From assembly GCF_030285625.1 (NCBI RefSeq), contig NZ_CP127294.1:8774001-8838000 (forward strand): DNA of 64,000 bases, written 5' to 3'. A model generated the notes under the pieces. The model did not search any database and was not told where the DNA came from. It saw only the letters and a list, made by a program, of their open reading frames with translations. The DNA is from Amycolatopsis sp. 2-15. GTDB taxonomy: Bacteria > Actinomycetota > Actinomycetes > Mycobacteriales > Pseudonocardiaceae. Below, piece by piece: positions 26,340 through 34,746 of the stretch. The number at the start of each line of letters is the position of its first letter. Within the stretch, counting starts at the first letter, position 1. Made by a program: the position numbers and the translations under genes.

Positions 26340-27197
26340 TCAGTCGTCCTGTTTGGCCACGGCCCGGTACAGCACCGCCATGTCCTCCTCGCCGTGGCCG
26401 GCGTCGACAGCGGCCTGCAGGTGGGCCAGCGTCGCCGCGGCACCGCCCACGTCTACGGCGTCGCCCGCGGCCTCCACCACGAGCCGCGCGTCCTTGGCGG
26501 CCAGCGCGGCGGGGAAGCTCGTCGGATAGTCGCCGGAGAGCATGAGCGGGCCCTTCATGCGCGCGTAGCCGACATCGAAGCCGGTCCCCTCCATCACGTC
26601 GAAGAACAGCTGCGGGTCGATGCCGAGGGCGCGGGCGAGCGCGAGGCTCTCGGCCGTGCCGTTGGTCAGCGCCAGCACCCAGGCGTTCATCACGAGCTTG
26701 AGCCGCGTGGCGGTGCCGGGCTCCGTACCGAGCCAGCGCGTGCGCGAGCCGACGGCGTCGAAGACCGGCGCGGCGAGCTCGTGCACGTCGTCCGGGCCGG
26801 CGGCCAGGACCTGCAGCTGAGCCTGCTCGGCGGGGACCTTCGTGCCCATCACCGGGCAGTCGACGAACACGACACCCGCCTTCTCCGCGGCCTCGCCGAG
26901 CGTGGCGATCCACTCCGTGCCGACCGTGCTCATCTGCAGCCAGACCGTGCCGGCCTTGACTTCCGCGGCGGCGAAGACCGCCGCGACCGTGGGCCCATCG
27001 GACAGCATCGTGACGAGCACGTCGGCGCCCGCCGCGGCTTCGGCCGGTGTGTCCGCGACCTTGGCGCCGTCGGCGGACAGCGGCTCGGCCTTGCTGCGGG
27101 TGCGGTTCCACACGCGCAGCGAGACTCCGGCGCGGGCGAGGTTGGCGGCCATCGGGTGGCCCATGATTCCGGTGCCCAGGAAAGCGACAGTGGTCAT
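26340..27197 (-). CDS. 3-hydroxyisobutyrate dehydrogenase-family NAD(P)-dependent oxidoreductase
   Basis: 285 residues from ATG 27197. The N-terminal cofactor motif VAFLGTGIMGHPMAANLARA is diagnostic of the 6-phosphogluconate/HIBADH family. The substrate loop reads FVDCPVMGTKVPAEQAQLQV, where most relatives have DAPVSGG. The catalytic Lys is in ATRLKLVMNAWVLA, and the helical domain includes KDARLVVEA. This family reduces beta-hydroxyacids or, in bacteria, glyoxylate or imines. Substrate unknown; PVMGTK in place of PVSGGxxGA hints at altered specificity. Confidence 0.88.
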   Translation of the reverse strand: MTTVAFLGTGIMGHPMAANLARAGVSLRVWNRTRSKAEPLSADGAKVADTPAEAAAGADVLVTMLSDGPTVAAVFAAAEVKAGTVWLQMSTVGTEWIATLGEAAEKAGVVFVDCPVMGTKVPAEQAQLQVLAAGPDDVHELAAPVFDAVGSRTRWLGTEPGTATRLKLVMNAWVLALTNGTAESLALARALGIDPQLFFDVMEGTGFDVGYARMKGPLMLSGDYPTSFPAALAAKDARLVVEAAGDAVDVGGAAATLAHLQAAVDAGHGEEDMAVLYRAVAKQDD

Positions 27198-27247
27198 GGT
27201 CCCATCGTGCCCGTCGGCACCCCGGCCCGCAGGCGGGGCCGGTGACG

Positions 27248-27799
27248 TCAGTGACTCAGCGCGGGCCAGGTCGACGCCCGCCCGGCCACCAGCTCGTCGA
27301 ACCCGGGGAAGTCGCCGGTCCGCAACGGCTCGGCCCAGGGTGTCGCCGAGCCTGAGGCCGGGTGGCGCACGCGGATCGTCACGTGGCCGGGGTTCGAGCC
27401 GCCGTCGTGCCAGTGGCGGGTGTGCGCGGGGATGCCGAGCAGGTCGCCGGGCTCGCACAGCACGGCGTGGACCTGGCGGCCCGCGTGCAGGTACCAGACG
27501 GCCGAGCCGGTGACGAAGAACCGGTCCTCGTCGCGCGGCAGGCTGCGTTCGGCCGCGCCGAAGTCGCCCGTCAGCACGTCGACGGCGTGGTAGCCCACGG
27601 CCGTGGTGCGCGAGTCGATGCGGTCCTGGAACCGGGCGAGCACCTCGGACTCACTCGCGCCGGGCAGCGGCCCGTCCACCGGCCAGCGGCCGAACTCGAC
27701 CACGATGCGGGCCAGCTCGGCCGTGATCGTCCCCGGGTCCTCGGTGCGCAGCAGCACGTGCCCGGGCTGGTCGTCGGGCCACACCGTCAGCAGCGTCAT
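27248..27799 (-). CDS. Acireductone dioxygenase-like cupin with degraded metal site
   Basis: 183 residues; ATG 27799 is chosen because GGAGGGGG lies five bases upstream, whereas GTG 27805 overlaps that site. The second cupin half is clearly ARD-like: VHAVLCEPGDLLGIPAHTRHWHD. In ARD the first half normally has H-x-H-x3-E. Here the equivalent segment is ERSLPRDEDRFFVTG, so the two histidines are missing, although one His remains in the second half. Either metal binding is lost or ligands come from elsewhere, for example GYHAVDV. No other methionine-salvage gene is nearby. Confidence 0.7.
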   Translation of the reverse strand: MTLLTVWPDDQPGHVLLRTEDPGTITAELARIVVEFGRWPVDGPLPGASESEVLARFQDRIDSRTTAVGYHAVDVLTGDFGAAERSLPRDEDRFFVTGSAVWYLHAGRQVHAVLCEPGDLLGIPAHTRHWHDGGSNPGHVTIRVRHPASGSATPWAEPLRTGDFPGFDELVAGRASTWPALSH

Positions 27800-27995
27800 C
27801 GCCACCCCCTCCGTCGCCGGGAATCAACCGGTCCGACGGCCGGACATTCCCGCTCCCGCCGTTATACGGAAGAAAGTGGCGACGTTCACGGGAGTTTCAC
27901 CGAGCGGGCTCCAAGGGGGAACGAACACTGCCCTGGCAGGGCAGATGATCACCCCACGCGCGATGAAGTGCGCAAACTCGGCTATGCACTGCGAG

Positions 27996-28001
27996 TATAC
28001 T
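27996..28001 (+). promoter_or_regulatory. Candidate -10 element for the PadR gene
   Basis: TATACT lies 21 bp upstream of the PadR start, inside GAGTATACTTGCC. No good -35 is visible. The segment CTATGCACTGCGAGTATAC contains the palindrome GTATAC and may also hold the regulator's own operator. Confidence 0.45.
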
Positions 28002-28021
28002 TGCCATGTGTAGTCGCCGGC

Positions 28022-28585
28022 ATGTCGATCAGTCACGCTCTGCTCGGGCTGCTGGAGGCCGGCCCGCGGCACGGCTACGACCTCAAGCGGACCTACGACG
28101 AACAGTTCGGCCAGGACCGGCCGCTGCGCTACGGGCAGGTCTACTCGACGTTGTCGCGGCTGTTGAAAAACGGGCTCGTCGAAGCCGCGGGTGTCGAGGC
28201 CGGCGGCGGGCCGGACCGCAAGCGCTACACGATCACCGACGCGGGGATCACTGACGTCGAGACGTGGCTGCGCACGCCGGAAGAGCCGGTCGCGCACCTG
28301 CAGAACATCCTCTACACGAAGGTCGTGCTCGCGCTGCTGTCCGGCCGTGACGCCGCCGACGTGCTCGACGTCCAGCGCGCCGAGCACCTGCGTGTGATGC
28401 GCGAGCTGACCCGGCGCAAGCGCGCGGGCGACCTCGTCGACGCGCTGATCGGCGACTACGCCCTGTTCCACCTCGAAGCCGACCTGCGCTGGCTGGAGCT
28501 GGCCGCGGCCCGACTCGACCGGCTCGCCGGGAAGCTCGCCGCCGCGCACACTTCGCACGGATCACCCGAGGGAGGACAAGCATGA
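28022..28585 (+). CDS. PadR-family transcriptional regulator
   Basis: 187 residues. The winged-helix reads ISHALLGLLEAGPRHGYDLK, then YGQVYSTLSRLLKNGLVEAA and RKRYTITDAGITDVETWL, the PadR signature. A C-terminal helical dimerisation region follows (RAGDLVDALIGDYALFHLEA). PadR regulators of this layout usually control an ABC exporter encoded directly downstream. That exporter is here reduced to a fused remnant whose ATG overlaps this gene's stop, so the regulator may now have lost its normal target. Confidence 0.92.
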   Translation: MSISHALLGLLEAGPRHGYDLKRTYDEQFGQDRPLRYGQVYSTLSRLLKNGLVEAAGVEAGGGPDRKRYTITDAGITDVETWLRTPEEPVAHLQNILYTKVVLALLSGRDAADVLDVQRAEHLRVMRELTRRKRAGDLVDALIGDYALFHLEADLRWLELAAARLDRLAGKLAAAHTSHGSPEGGQA

Positions 28586-29457
28586 ACGCGACCGCAGACC
28601 CTCAGGTGCTGCTGCGCGGCACGGGCCTGACCAAGTCGTTCGGCGCGACGCACGATCACGGTCGCGTCGTGCGCGACGACCAGCGGGTCCTCGAAGTGCC
28701 CCGGTGTACTGATGGCGACGGCTTCCTGCCGGGTCAGGTCCGGCCTGGCTGTGTGCTGACGTTGGTCGGCGCCTACGACACCGGCGCGCACCCGCTCTCG
28801 CAGGGCACCTACCCCGTGCCGGGCGGTCTTTTGCCTGCGACATCACGGGTTTCGCGCGGCCCGTACCCCGGCGACGTCGTGCTCACCCCGGCCGCGGCGG
28901 TGGACCTGAGGGTGCCCGCGGACGTTGGGGCCGAAGCCTGGGTGCGCATCGCCCCCGGCCATCCCGACGCGACCGAGCGGATCGCCAACGCCGTCGGAAA
29001 CCTGACCTGGCAGGCCTTCGTGTCCGACAGCACCGGCGACCTGCTCACCGCCGACCGGAAGTCGTTCGCGACCGTGCGCAGTGGACTCGACGCCGCTTCG
29101 CTGTTCACGTTGCTGCTGGCCGGGGTCAGCATGCTGGTGCTCGCGCTGGAACAGGTCCGCGAGCGCCGCCGTCCGCTGGCCCTGCTCGCCGCGGCGGGCG
29201 TGCCGAGGTCGATGCTGGCCAAGTCGTTGCTGTGGCAGACGGCGGTCCCGCTCGTGCCGGCCGTGCTCGCCGCGACCGGCACGGGCATCGGCCTCGCCGC
29301 GCTGGTGACGCGGCTGCTGGGCGCGCCGGTGACCGTCGACTGGGCCACCACCGGCGCGCTCGCCGGCACCGGCGTCGCCCTGGTCTTCCTCGTGACCGCC
29401 CTCGCACTGCCCGCCCTGCGCACCGCGATGCGGCCCGACTCCATCCGGACGGAGTGA
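28582..29457 (+). pseudogene. ABC transporter remnant: ATPase start joined to FtsX-like permease end
   Basis: An open frame of 291 residues that joins two unrelated family ends. Residues 1-24 (VLLRGTGLTKSFGATH) are the N-terminus of an ABC ATPase, but no Walker A, signature or Walker B motif follows. Residues about 25-90 resemble nothing known. Residues about 95-291 match the C-terminal half of an FtsX/MacB-type permease: ASLFTLLLAGVSMLVLALEQ, VRERRRPLALLAAAGVPRSM, and two more helices ending LPALRTAMRPDSIRTE. Deletion of the ATPase body and most of the permease explains it. It cannot work as a transporter. Confidence 0.75.
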
Positions 29458-29460
29458 GCG

Positions 29461-30852
29461 CTACTGTCGCTCGTCGCGGATCGTGCGGCGGAGACGGGGC
29501 ACGCGCTCGGCGAGGGGGCGTTCGCCGCCGCGCTGGGTGGGTTCGTAGTAGTCGCGGCCGACGAGCTCGTCCGGCGGGTATTGCTGGGCCAGCACGCCTT
29601 CCGGAACGTTGTGGGGGTAGCGGTAGCCCTGCGCGTTGCCGAGCTTCTTGGCGCCCGCGTAGTGACCGTCGCGCAGGTGCGGAGGCACGGTGCCGGCCAG
29701 GCCGGCGCGCACGTCGGCCAGGGCGGCGTCGATGGCGGTGACCACGGCGTTGGACTTCGGCGCCGTGGCGAGGTGGATGGTCGCCTGGGCGAGGGCGAGG
29801 CGGCCTTCGGGCATGCCGATGAACTGCACGGCGTGGGCGGCCGCCACCGCCGCCTGCAGCGCGGTCGGGTCGGCCAGGCCGACGTCCTCGCTCGCGTGGA
29901 CCACGAGCCGGCGCGCGAGGAAGCGCGGGTCCTCCCCCGCTTCGATCATGCGGGCCAGGTAGTGCAGCGCGGCGTCGACGTCGGAGCCGCGGATCGACTT
30001 GATGAACGCGCTGATCACGTCGTAGTGCTGGTCGCCGTCGCGGTCGTAGCGCACGGCCGCCTTGTCCACAGTGGACTCGACGGTGGCGAGGTCGATCGTC
30101 TTGGCCTCGGTGGCCGACGCGGCGTCGGCGGCGGCCTCCAGTGCCGTGAGCGCCCGGCGCGCGTCGCCGCCCGCCAGGCGCACGAGGTGGTCGCGCGCCT
30201 CGTCGGTCAACGTCAGCTCGCCGCCCAGGCCGCGCTCGTCGGTAAGTGCGCGGTCGAGCAGCTTCACGATGTCCTCGTCGGTCAGCGGCCGCAGCTGCAG
30301 CACCAGCGACCGCGACAGCAGCGGTGACACCACGGAGAACGACGGGTTCTCGGTCGTCGCCGCCACGAGCAGCACCGTGCGGTCCTCGACCGCGCCCAGC
30401 AGCGCGTCCTGCTGCGTCTTGGAGAAGCGGTGCACCTCGTCGATGAACAGCACGGTGTTCTCGGCGTTGTACTGGCGCCGCCGTCGCGCCTCCTCGATGA
30501 CGCCGCGCACCTCCTTGACGCCCGCCGACAGCGCGGACATCGCGACGAACCGGCGGCCGGTCGCGATCGAGACGAGGTTCGCCAGCGTGGTCTTGCCCGT
30601 ACCCGGCGGGCCGTAGAGCAGCACGGACGCCGGCGCGGCCCCCTCCACGAGGCGCCGCAGCGGCGCGCCCTCGCGCAGCAGGTGCTGCTGCCCGACCACC
30701 TCGTCGAGCGTGCGCGGCCGCATCCGCACGGCCAGCGGCGAGCTCGCCGGGTCGGCCTGCGGTTCCGCGCGCGATTCACCGCCGCTCGCGCGGGTCGGTT
30801 CCGGCGGCGGCCCCAGGTCGGGGTTCACCGTGAAGAGTTCGTCCTGTGCCAC
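29461..30852 (-). CDS. rarA: Replication-associated recombination protein RarA (MgsA)
   Basis: 463-residue AAA+ ATPase that acts at stalled replication forks. The N-terminus includes the clamp-binding-like QDELF motif. Walker A is [11 protein letters not shown], Walker [21 protein letters not shown], sensor 1 [19 protein letters not shown], and sensor 2 [13 protein letters not shown]. The C-terminal oligomerisation domain contains [20 protein letters not shown] and [16 protein letters not shown] 30852 is the start. In mycobacteria this gene also lies near alaS and aspS, so the neighbourhood is conserved. It converges with the ABC remnant with a 3-bp gap. Confidence 0.95.
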   Translation of the reverse strand: MAQDELFTVNPDLGPPPEPTRASGGESRAEPQADPASSPLAVRMRPRTLDEVVGQQHLLREGAPLRRLVEGAAPASVLLYGPPGTGKTTLANLVSIATGRRFVAMSALSAGVKEVRGVIEEARRRRQYNAENTVLFIDEVHRFSKTQQDALLGAVEDRTVLLVAATTENPSFSVVSPLLSRSLVLQLRPLTDEDIVKLLDRALTDERGLGGELTLTDEARDHLVRLAGGDARRALTALEAAADAASATEAKTIDLATVESTVDKAAVRYDRDGDQHYDVISAFIKSIRGSDVDAALHYLARMIEAGEDPRFLARRLVVHASEDVGLADPTALQAAVAAAHAVQFIGMPEGRLALAQATIHLATAPKSNAVVTAIDAALADVRAGLAGTVPPHLRDGHYAGAKKLGNAQGYRYPHNVPEGVLAQQYPPDELVGRDYYEPTQRGGERPLAERVPRLRRTIRDERQ

Positions 30853-30916
30853 ACCGTTGACGTTAACCGACTACCCCGACAACTCCGCTTGCCCGGCCCG
30901 CGTACCCGCGCTACCG

Positions 30917-30958
30917 TTGACCCTGTGACCGGATGAGCAAATCCGGTCACAGGGTCAA
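30917..30958. promoter_or_regulatory. Perfect 18-bp inverted repeat before tetR, probable operator
   Basis: TTGACCCTGTGACCGGAT (30917-30934), six-base spacer GAGCAA, then the exact complement at 30941-30958. It lies between the divergent rarA and tetR starts, 18 bp upstream of the GTG of tetR, so it is not placed as a terminator. The inner GTGACCGGAT/ATCCGGTCAC half-sites have the size of a TetR operator, and TTGACC could double as a -35. Confidence 0.7.
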
Positions 30959-30976
30959 GGACCAAGGGAGACGAAC

Positions 30977-31681
30977 GTGCCGGACGAGCCGAACCGCGAA
31001 CGCGCGGACCGGATCCTCGACGCAGCCACCGAGCTGCTGGTGCGCTGGGGCTCGCGCAAGGTCACGATCGAGGACATCGCGCGCCGCGCCGGCATCGGCA
31101 AGGGCACCGTCTACCTGCACTGGCGCACCAAGGACGCACTGTTCGAGGCCCTGCTGATGCGAGCGTCGATCACGCTGCTCGAAAACTCCGCGGCACAGCT
31201 GCGCGCCGACCCGCGCACGGTCGTTCCGCACCGCTACTTCCGCTCCACGTTCCTGCTGACCGTCCGCGACCCGCTGCTGTCGGCCATGCTCACGAACGAC
31301 ACCGAGCTGCTGGGTCACTACGCGCTCACCGCGACGGAGACCCGGGCGGCCGCCGCGGACACGACCGAACGCACCTGGGGCCTCTGGACGGACAACGGTT
31401 TCCTGCGCGAAGACGTCGAGAACCTGCGGTTCTCCCTCGCCGCCGCGGCCAGCGGCTTCTACCTCTACAGCAACGTCAACCCGGAATACGCGGACGTGGC
31501 GCTCGAGGCCAAGGCCGATTCGCTCGCCCACGTGATCCGCGCCGGTTTCGAACCACCGCACGGACCCGACCCGGCCGTGGTCGAGCGGACGGCCACCGAA
31601 CTCCGGGTGGTGCTCGAGACCTACGTCTCGGCGTGCCACGCGGCGATCTACCCAGGGAAATCCACCGTCGAGGCCGGCTGA
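30977..31681 (+). CDS. TetR-family transcriptional regulator
   Basis: 234 residues from GTG 30977. The helix-turn-helix is RILDAATELLVRWGSRKVTI followed by EDIARRAGIGKGTVYLHW, with RTKDALFEALL after it. The C-terminal ligand domain is divergent. It is followed 36 bp later by a cytochrome P450, its likely target, and preceded by a perfect inverted repeat. Ligand unknown; it could be the P450 substrate. Confidence 0.92.
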   Translation: MPDEPNRERADRILDAATELLVRWGSRKVTIEDIARRAGIGKGTVYLHWRTKDALFEALLMRASITLLENSAAQLRADPRTVVPHRYFRSTFLLTVRDPLLSAMLTNDTELLGHYALTATETRAAAADTTERTWGLWTDNGFLREDVENLRFSLAAAASGFYLYSNVNPEYADVALEAKADSLAHVIRAGFEPPHGPDPAVVERTATELRVVLETYVSACHAAIYPGKSTVEAG

Positions 31682-31717
31682 TCCCGGCCCCGTCCGACAG
31701 ATTGGGGCTGTCGCACC

Positions 31718-32926
31718 ATGAGCACCGCACTTCCCGAAGCCTGGACCATCCACGAAGGACAGTTCTGGCTGCGGGGCGAACGACCCGCGAACGCCGTGGA
31801 GTTCAAGCCCGAGCTGGGCACGTGGAACGTCTACGGCCACCCGGAGGCCCACGAAATCCTGTCCGACCCGGCCACGTTCTCCTCCGACACCGCGCGGCTG
31901 CTGCCCGAGAAGACCCTCGGCGACACCAAGGAGCTCTCGGCCGGCAACTTGCTGCAGCTGGATCCCCCGCTGCACAACAAGATGCGCAAGCTCGTGAGCC
32001 GCGCCTTCACGCCGAAGGTGGTCGCCGACCTCGAGCCGCGCATCGCCGAGCTGACCCACGAGCTGCTCGACGAGGCCGCCGGGCGCGATCACCTCGAGCT
32101 GGTCGCCGACCTCGCCTACCCGCTGCCGGTGATCGTGATCGCCGAGCTGCTCGGTGTGCCGGCCAGCGACCGCCATCTGTTCCGCGAGTGGGTGGACCGG
32201 CTGTTCGAGAGCCCGGAACAGTTCTCGCTCACCGACGATTCCGAGGAACAGCAGAAGCGGCTGCAGGACCAGCTGGCCGTGAGCCGCAAGTTCACCGACT
32301 ACCTCGGTGAGCACGCGGACGAGCGCCGCCGCAACCCGCGCGAAGACCTGCTCACCAAGCTCGTCGAGGCGGAGGTCGACGGGGAACGGCTCACGCGCTC
32401 GGAGATCGTGAACTTCGCGCAGGTGCTGCTGCTGGCCGGGCACATCACCACTACGATGCTGCTGGGCAACACGGTGCTGTGCCTCGACGCGTTCCCCGAG
32501 TGGGACGCGCGCGTGCGGGCCGACCGTGCGCTGCTGGCGCCGGTGATCGAGGAGTCGCTGCGCTACCTGTCGCCGTTCGGGGCCGTGGCGCGCGTGACCA
32601 ACCGCGAGGTGACGGTCGGCGTGACCACGATCCCGGCCGACCAGATGCTGATGGTCTGGGTGGCCGCGGCCAACCGCGACCCGCGGGTGTTCGCCGAGCC
32701 GGACTCGTTCGACCCGACGCGCGAGGACATCACCCACGCGCACCTGGCATTCGGGCGCGGCATCCACTTCTGCATCGGCGCGCCGCTCGCGCGGCTCGAA
32801 GGCCGCACGGCGCTGAACATCCTGCTCGACCGCTACCCCTCGCTGCGCACGATTCCCGGTGAGCCGCCGGCGTTCCAGCCCAACCCGGCGATGACGGGCG
32901 TGACGAAGCTGCCGCTGAGCGTGTGA
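31718..32926 (+). CDS. Cytochrome P450 (bacterial class I)
   Basis: 402-residue soluble monooxygenase. The heme-Cys loop is AFGRGIHFCIGAPLARLEGR, the K-helix ExxR is EESLRYLSPF, and PERF-like DPTREDITHAHL follows. The I-helix reads LLLAGHITTTMLLGN, so the usual acidic residue before the catalytic Thr (AG-x-[DE]-TT) is Ile. That substitution occurs in some actinomycete P450 subgroups. Electron donors (ferredoxin and reductase) are not nearby. Control by the upstream TetR is likely from proximity. Substrate unknown. Confidence 0.93.
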   Translation: MSTALPEAWTIHEGQFWLRGERPANAVEFKPELGTWNVYGHPEAHEILSDPATFSSDTARLLPEKTLGDTKELSAGNLLQLDPPLHNKMRKLVSRAFTPKVVADLEPRIAELTHELLDEAAGRDHLELVADLAYPLPVIVIAELLGVPASDRHLFREWVDRLFESPEQFSLTDDSEEQQKRLQDQLAVSRKFTDYLGEHADERRRNPREDLLTKLVEAEVDGERLTRSEIVNFAQVLLLAGHITTTMLLGNTVLCLDAFPEWDARVRADRALLAPVIEESLRYLSPFGAVARVTNREVTVGVTTIPADQMLMVWVAAANRDPRVFAEPDSFDPTREDITHAHLAFGRGIHFCIGAPLARLEGRTALNILLDRYPSLRTIPGEPPAFQPNPAMTGVTKLPLSV

Positions 32927-32949
32927 CGATCGGCGCGGCTGAACCGTTG

Positions 32950-32980
32950 CGCCGCCGGCGAACACCCGTCGCCGGCGGCG
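32950..32980 (+). terminator. Terminator hairpin after P450
   Basis: CGCCGCCGGCGA (32950-32961) and TCGCCGGCGGCG (32969-32980) pair perfectly around a 7-nt loop, 24 bp after the P450 stop. Confidence 0.7.
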
Positions 32981-33002
32981 TCGCGGCGGGCAGACTGGGG
33001 AG

Positions 33003-33755
33003 ATGGTCTCCTCGGTAGCCGTGCTTTCGGACATCCACGGGGTGCTGCCCGCGCTCGACGCCGTGCTCGCGGAGCCGGACGTCGCGGCGGCCGACGTGGT
33101 GGTGCTGTGCGGCGACCACGCCGCCGGTCCCCTGCCGCGGCAGACGCTCGACCGGCTCGGGGCCCTCGGCGAACGCGCGGTGTGGGTGCGCGGCAACGCC
33201 GACCGCGAACTCGTGACACTCGCCGGCGGCGGCACCACGCGGATCCCGGACCCGATCGCGCCGTGGGCCGCGGCTCAGCTGCGCCCGGACCAGGTCGAGC
33301 TGCTCGCCGGGCTGCCGCTGACCGTCACGCTCGACGTCGACGGCCTCGGCGAAGTGCTGTTCTGCCACGCGACCCCGCGTGACGACGAGGAAGTCGCCCT
33401 CGTCGACAGCCCGCTGTCCCGCTGGGCGGAGGTGCTCGGCGGCGTCACGGCGGAAACCGTGGTGTGCGGGCACACGCACATGCCGTTCGTGCGGCTGGCG
33501 GACCGCACGCGGATCGTCAACCCCGGCAGTGTCGGAATGCCCTACGGCACAACGGGTGCGCACTGGGCCCTGCTCGGCCCCGGCGTGCAGCTGCGCCGAA
33601 CCCCTTACGACACCGGGAAAGCGTGCGAGGAGCTGGCTGCTTCGGGGTACGCCGACATCGAAGAATGGGCCGACTACTTCGTGCGCGATCCGGCGTCCGA
33701 TGCGGAAGCGTTGCGCGTGTTCAGTCCACGCGCTCGCGGAACGAGCGCCACATGA
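33003..33755 (+). CDS. Metallophosphoesterase, YfcE-like
   Basis: 250 residues. The metal-binding motifs are in order: VAVLSDIHGVLPALDAVL (D-x-H), VVVLCGDHAAGPLP (GD), VWVRGNADRE (GNxD; usual GNHD), LFCHATPRDDEE, and VVCGHTHMPFVRL (GHTH) followed by IVNPGSVGMP. This fits the DNA/nucleotide phosphodiesterase subfamily. Substrate unknown. Its 3' end overlaps the convergent SGNH hydrolase gene by 35 bp. Confidence 0.9.
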   Translation: MVSSVAVLSDIHGVLPALDAVLAEPDVAAADVVVLCGDHAAGPLPRQTLDRLGALGERAVWVRGNADRELVTLAGGGTTRIPDPIAPWAAAQLRPDQVELLAGLPLTVTLDVDGLGEVLFCHATPRDDEEVALVDSPLSRWAEVLGGVTAETVVCGHTHMPFVRLADRTRIVNPGSVGMPYGTTGAHWALLGPGVQLRRTPYDTGKACEELAASGYADIEEWADYFVRDPASDAEALRVFSPRARGTSAT

Positions 33756-34584
33756 TCGCCACCGCGTAGGGCAGGAACTCGCGCCCGCGGCGCCACAGCC
33801 ACGGCAGGCCCCGCGCGACGAGCCACCCGACGTGGCTCGCGGTGCTCGGCCGGACGCCGCCGGAGCAGGTCAGGCTCACCGGTTCCGGCACGGCGAACCC
33901 GGCTTCGGCCAGCAGTGCGGTGAAGCCGAGCGCCAGCATCCGGTGCCCCAGCTCCGACGGGTGCAGCCGGTCGACGCTCCACGACGGCAGGTCGTAGGCG
34001 CCGGGCATCGCGTCGAGGTCCAGGCACGGCACGCCTTCGGCGGCCACGACCGCGTCGATGACCTCGTTGAGCTCCGCGACGCGGGCGCTCAGCGCGCGCT
34101 TGATCGACGGCGGGAGGCGGAACACCTTGCCGTGGTCGTGGAAACGCACCGGCACCAGCAGCGTGCCGTGGGCGGCGAGCATGCGGATGAGCTCGGTGAG
34201 GTCGGCGGAGATCTGCTCGGCGTTGAAATCGGGCCGCAGCGTGTCGTTCATGCCGACCACGAGCAGTGCGATCTCGGGCTGGAACTCCAGCACCGCCGGC
34301 ATCTGCCGGGTCAGCACGTCCTTCATCCGTGCGCCTTCGAACGACGGGTTGAGGTACCCATCCTCGTCCACTCCGAGCGCGGCGGCGGCGAGCGGCCCCA
34401 CGCCGCGCCAGCCTCCTCGGTTCGGCAGCGGGTCGCCCAGACCCACGGCGGTGGAGTCCCCCAGCATGGCCAGCCGGCGCGCGCGGCGCGGCTCGTCGGC
34501 CGGCGCGGCGTCGGTGGTCTGCCGCTGCGGCGCGGGATCGGCGGGTTCGGGGAAGCGGGTGACTTCGACGCTGATCACGGTCAC
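33721..34584 (-). CDS. SGNH/GDSL-family hydrolase
   Basis: 287 residues from GTG 34584; ATG 34596 is an equally possible start and neither has a clear ribosome site. Block I is LAMLGDSTAVGLGDP (nucleophile Ser), block III is LLVVGMNDTLRP (GxND), and block V is VDRLHPSELGHRM (DxxH). The C-terminal 60 residues are basic and moderately hydrophobic. This esterase type acts on acyl groups of lipids or polysaccharides; substrate unknown. No signal peptide, so probably cytoplasmic. It overlaps the metallophosphoesterase end to end. Confidence 0.85.
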   Translation of the reverse strand: MTVISVEVTRFPEPADPAPQRQTTDAAPADEPRRARRLAMLGDSTAVGLGDPLPNRGGWRGVGPLAAAALGVDEDGYLNPSFEGARMKDVLTRQMPAVLEFQPEIALLVVGMNDTLRPDFNAEQISADLTELIRMLAAHGTLLVPVRFHDHGKVFRLPPSIKRALSARVAELNEVIDAVVAAEGVPCLDLDAMPGAYDLPSWSVDRLHPSELGHRMLALGFTALLAEAGFAVPEPVSLTCSGGVRPSTASHVGWLVARGLPWLWRRGREFLPYAVAIMWRSFRERVD

Positions 34585-34746
34585 GCAGCAGACCATCCGG
34601 CACCGAAACTCACCTGCGGTGATGACCAGGTAAAGCGGCATGGACGGGGGCTGAAACTCTTGGCATGTCCTGTCCGCCCGGCGGGGTCGGGATTGCCGGT
34701 TTCCCGTGTTCACCCGCGCGGACCGGGATCTTCCGGACTAAACCGG

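Noticed and set aside
30917..30958. Terminator for rarA or tetR
   Set aside because: It lies upstream of both divergent genes, so an operator role is more sensible.
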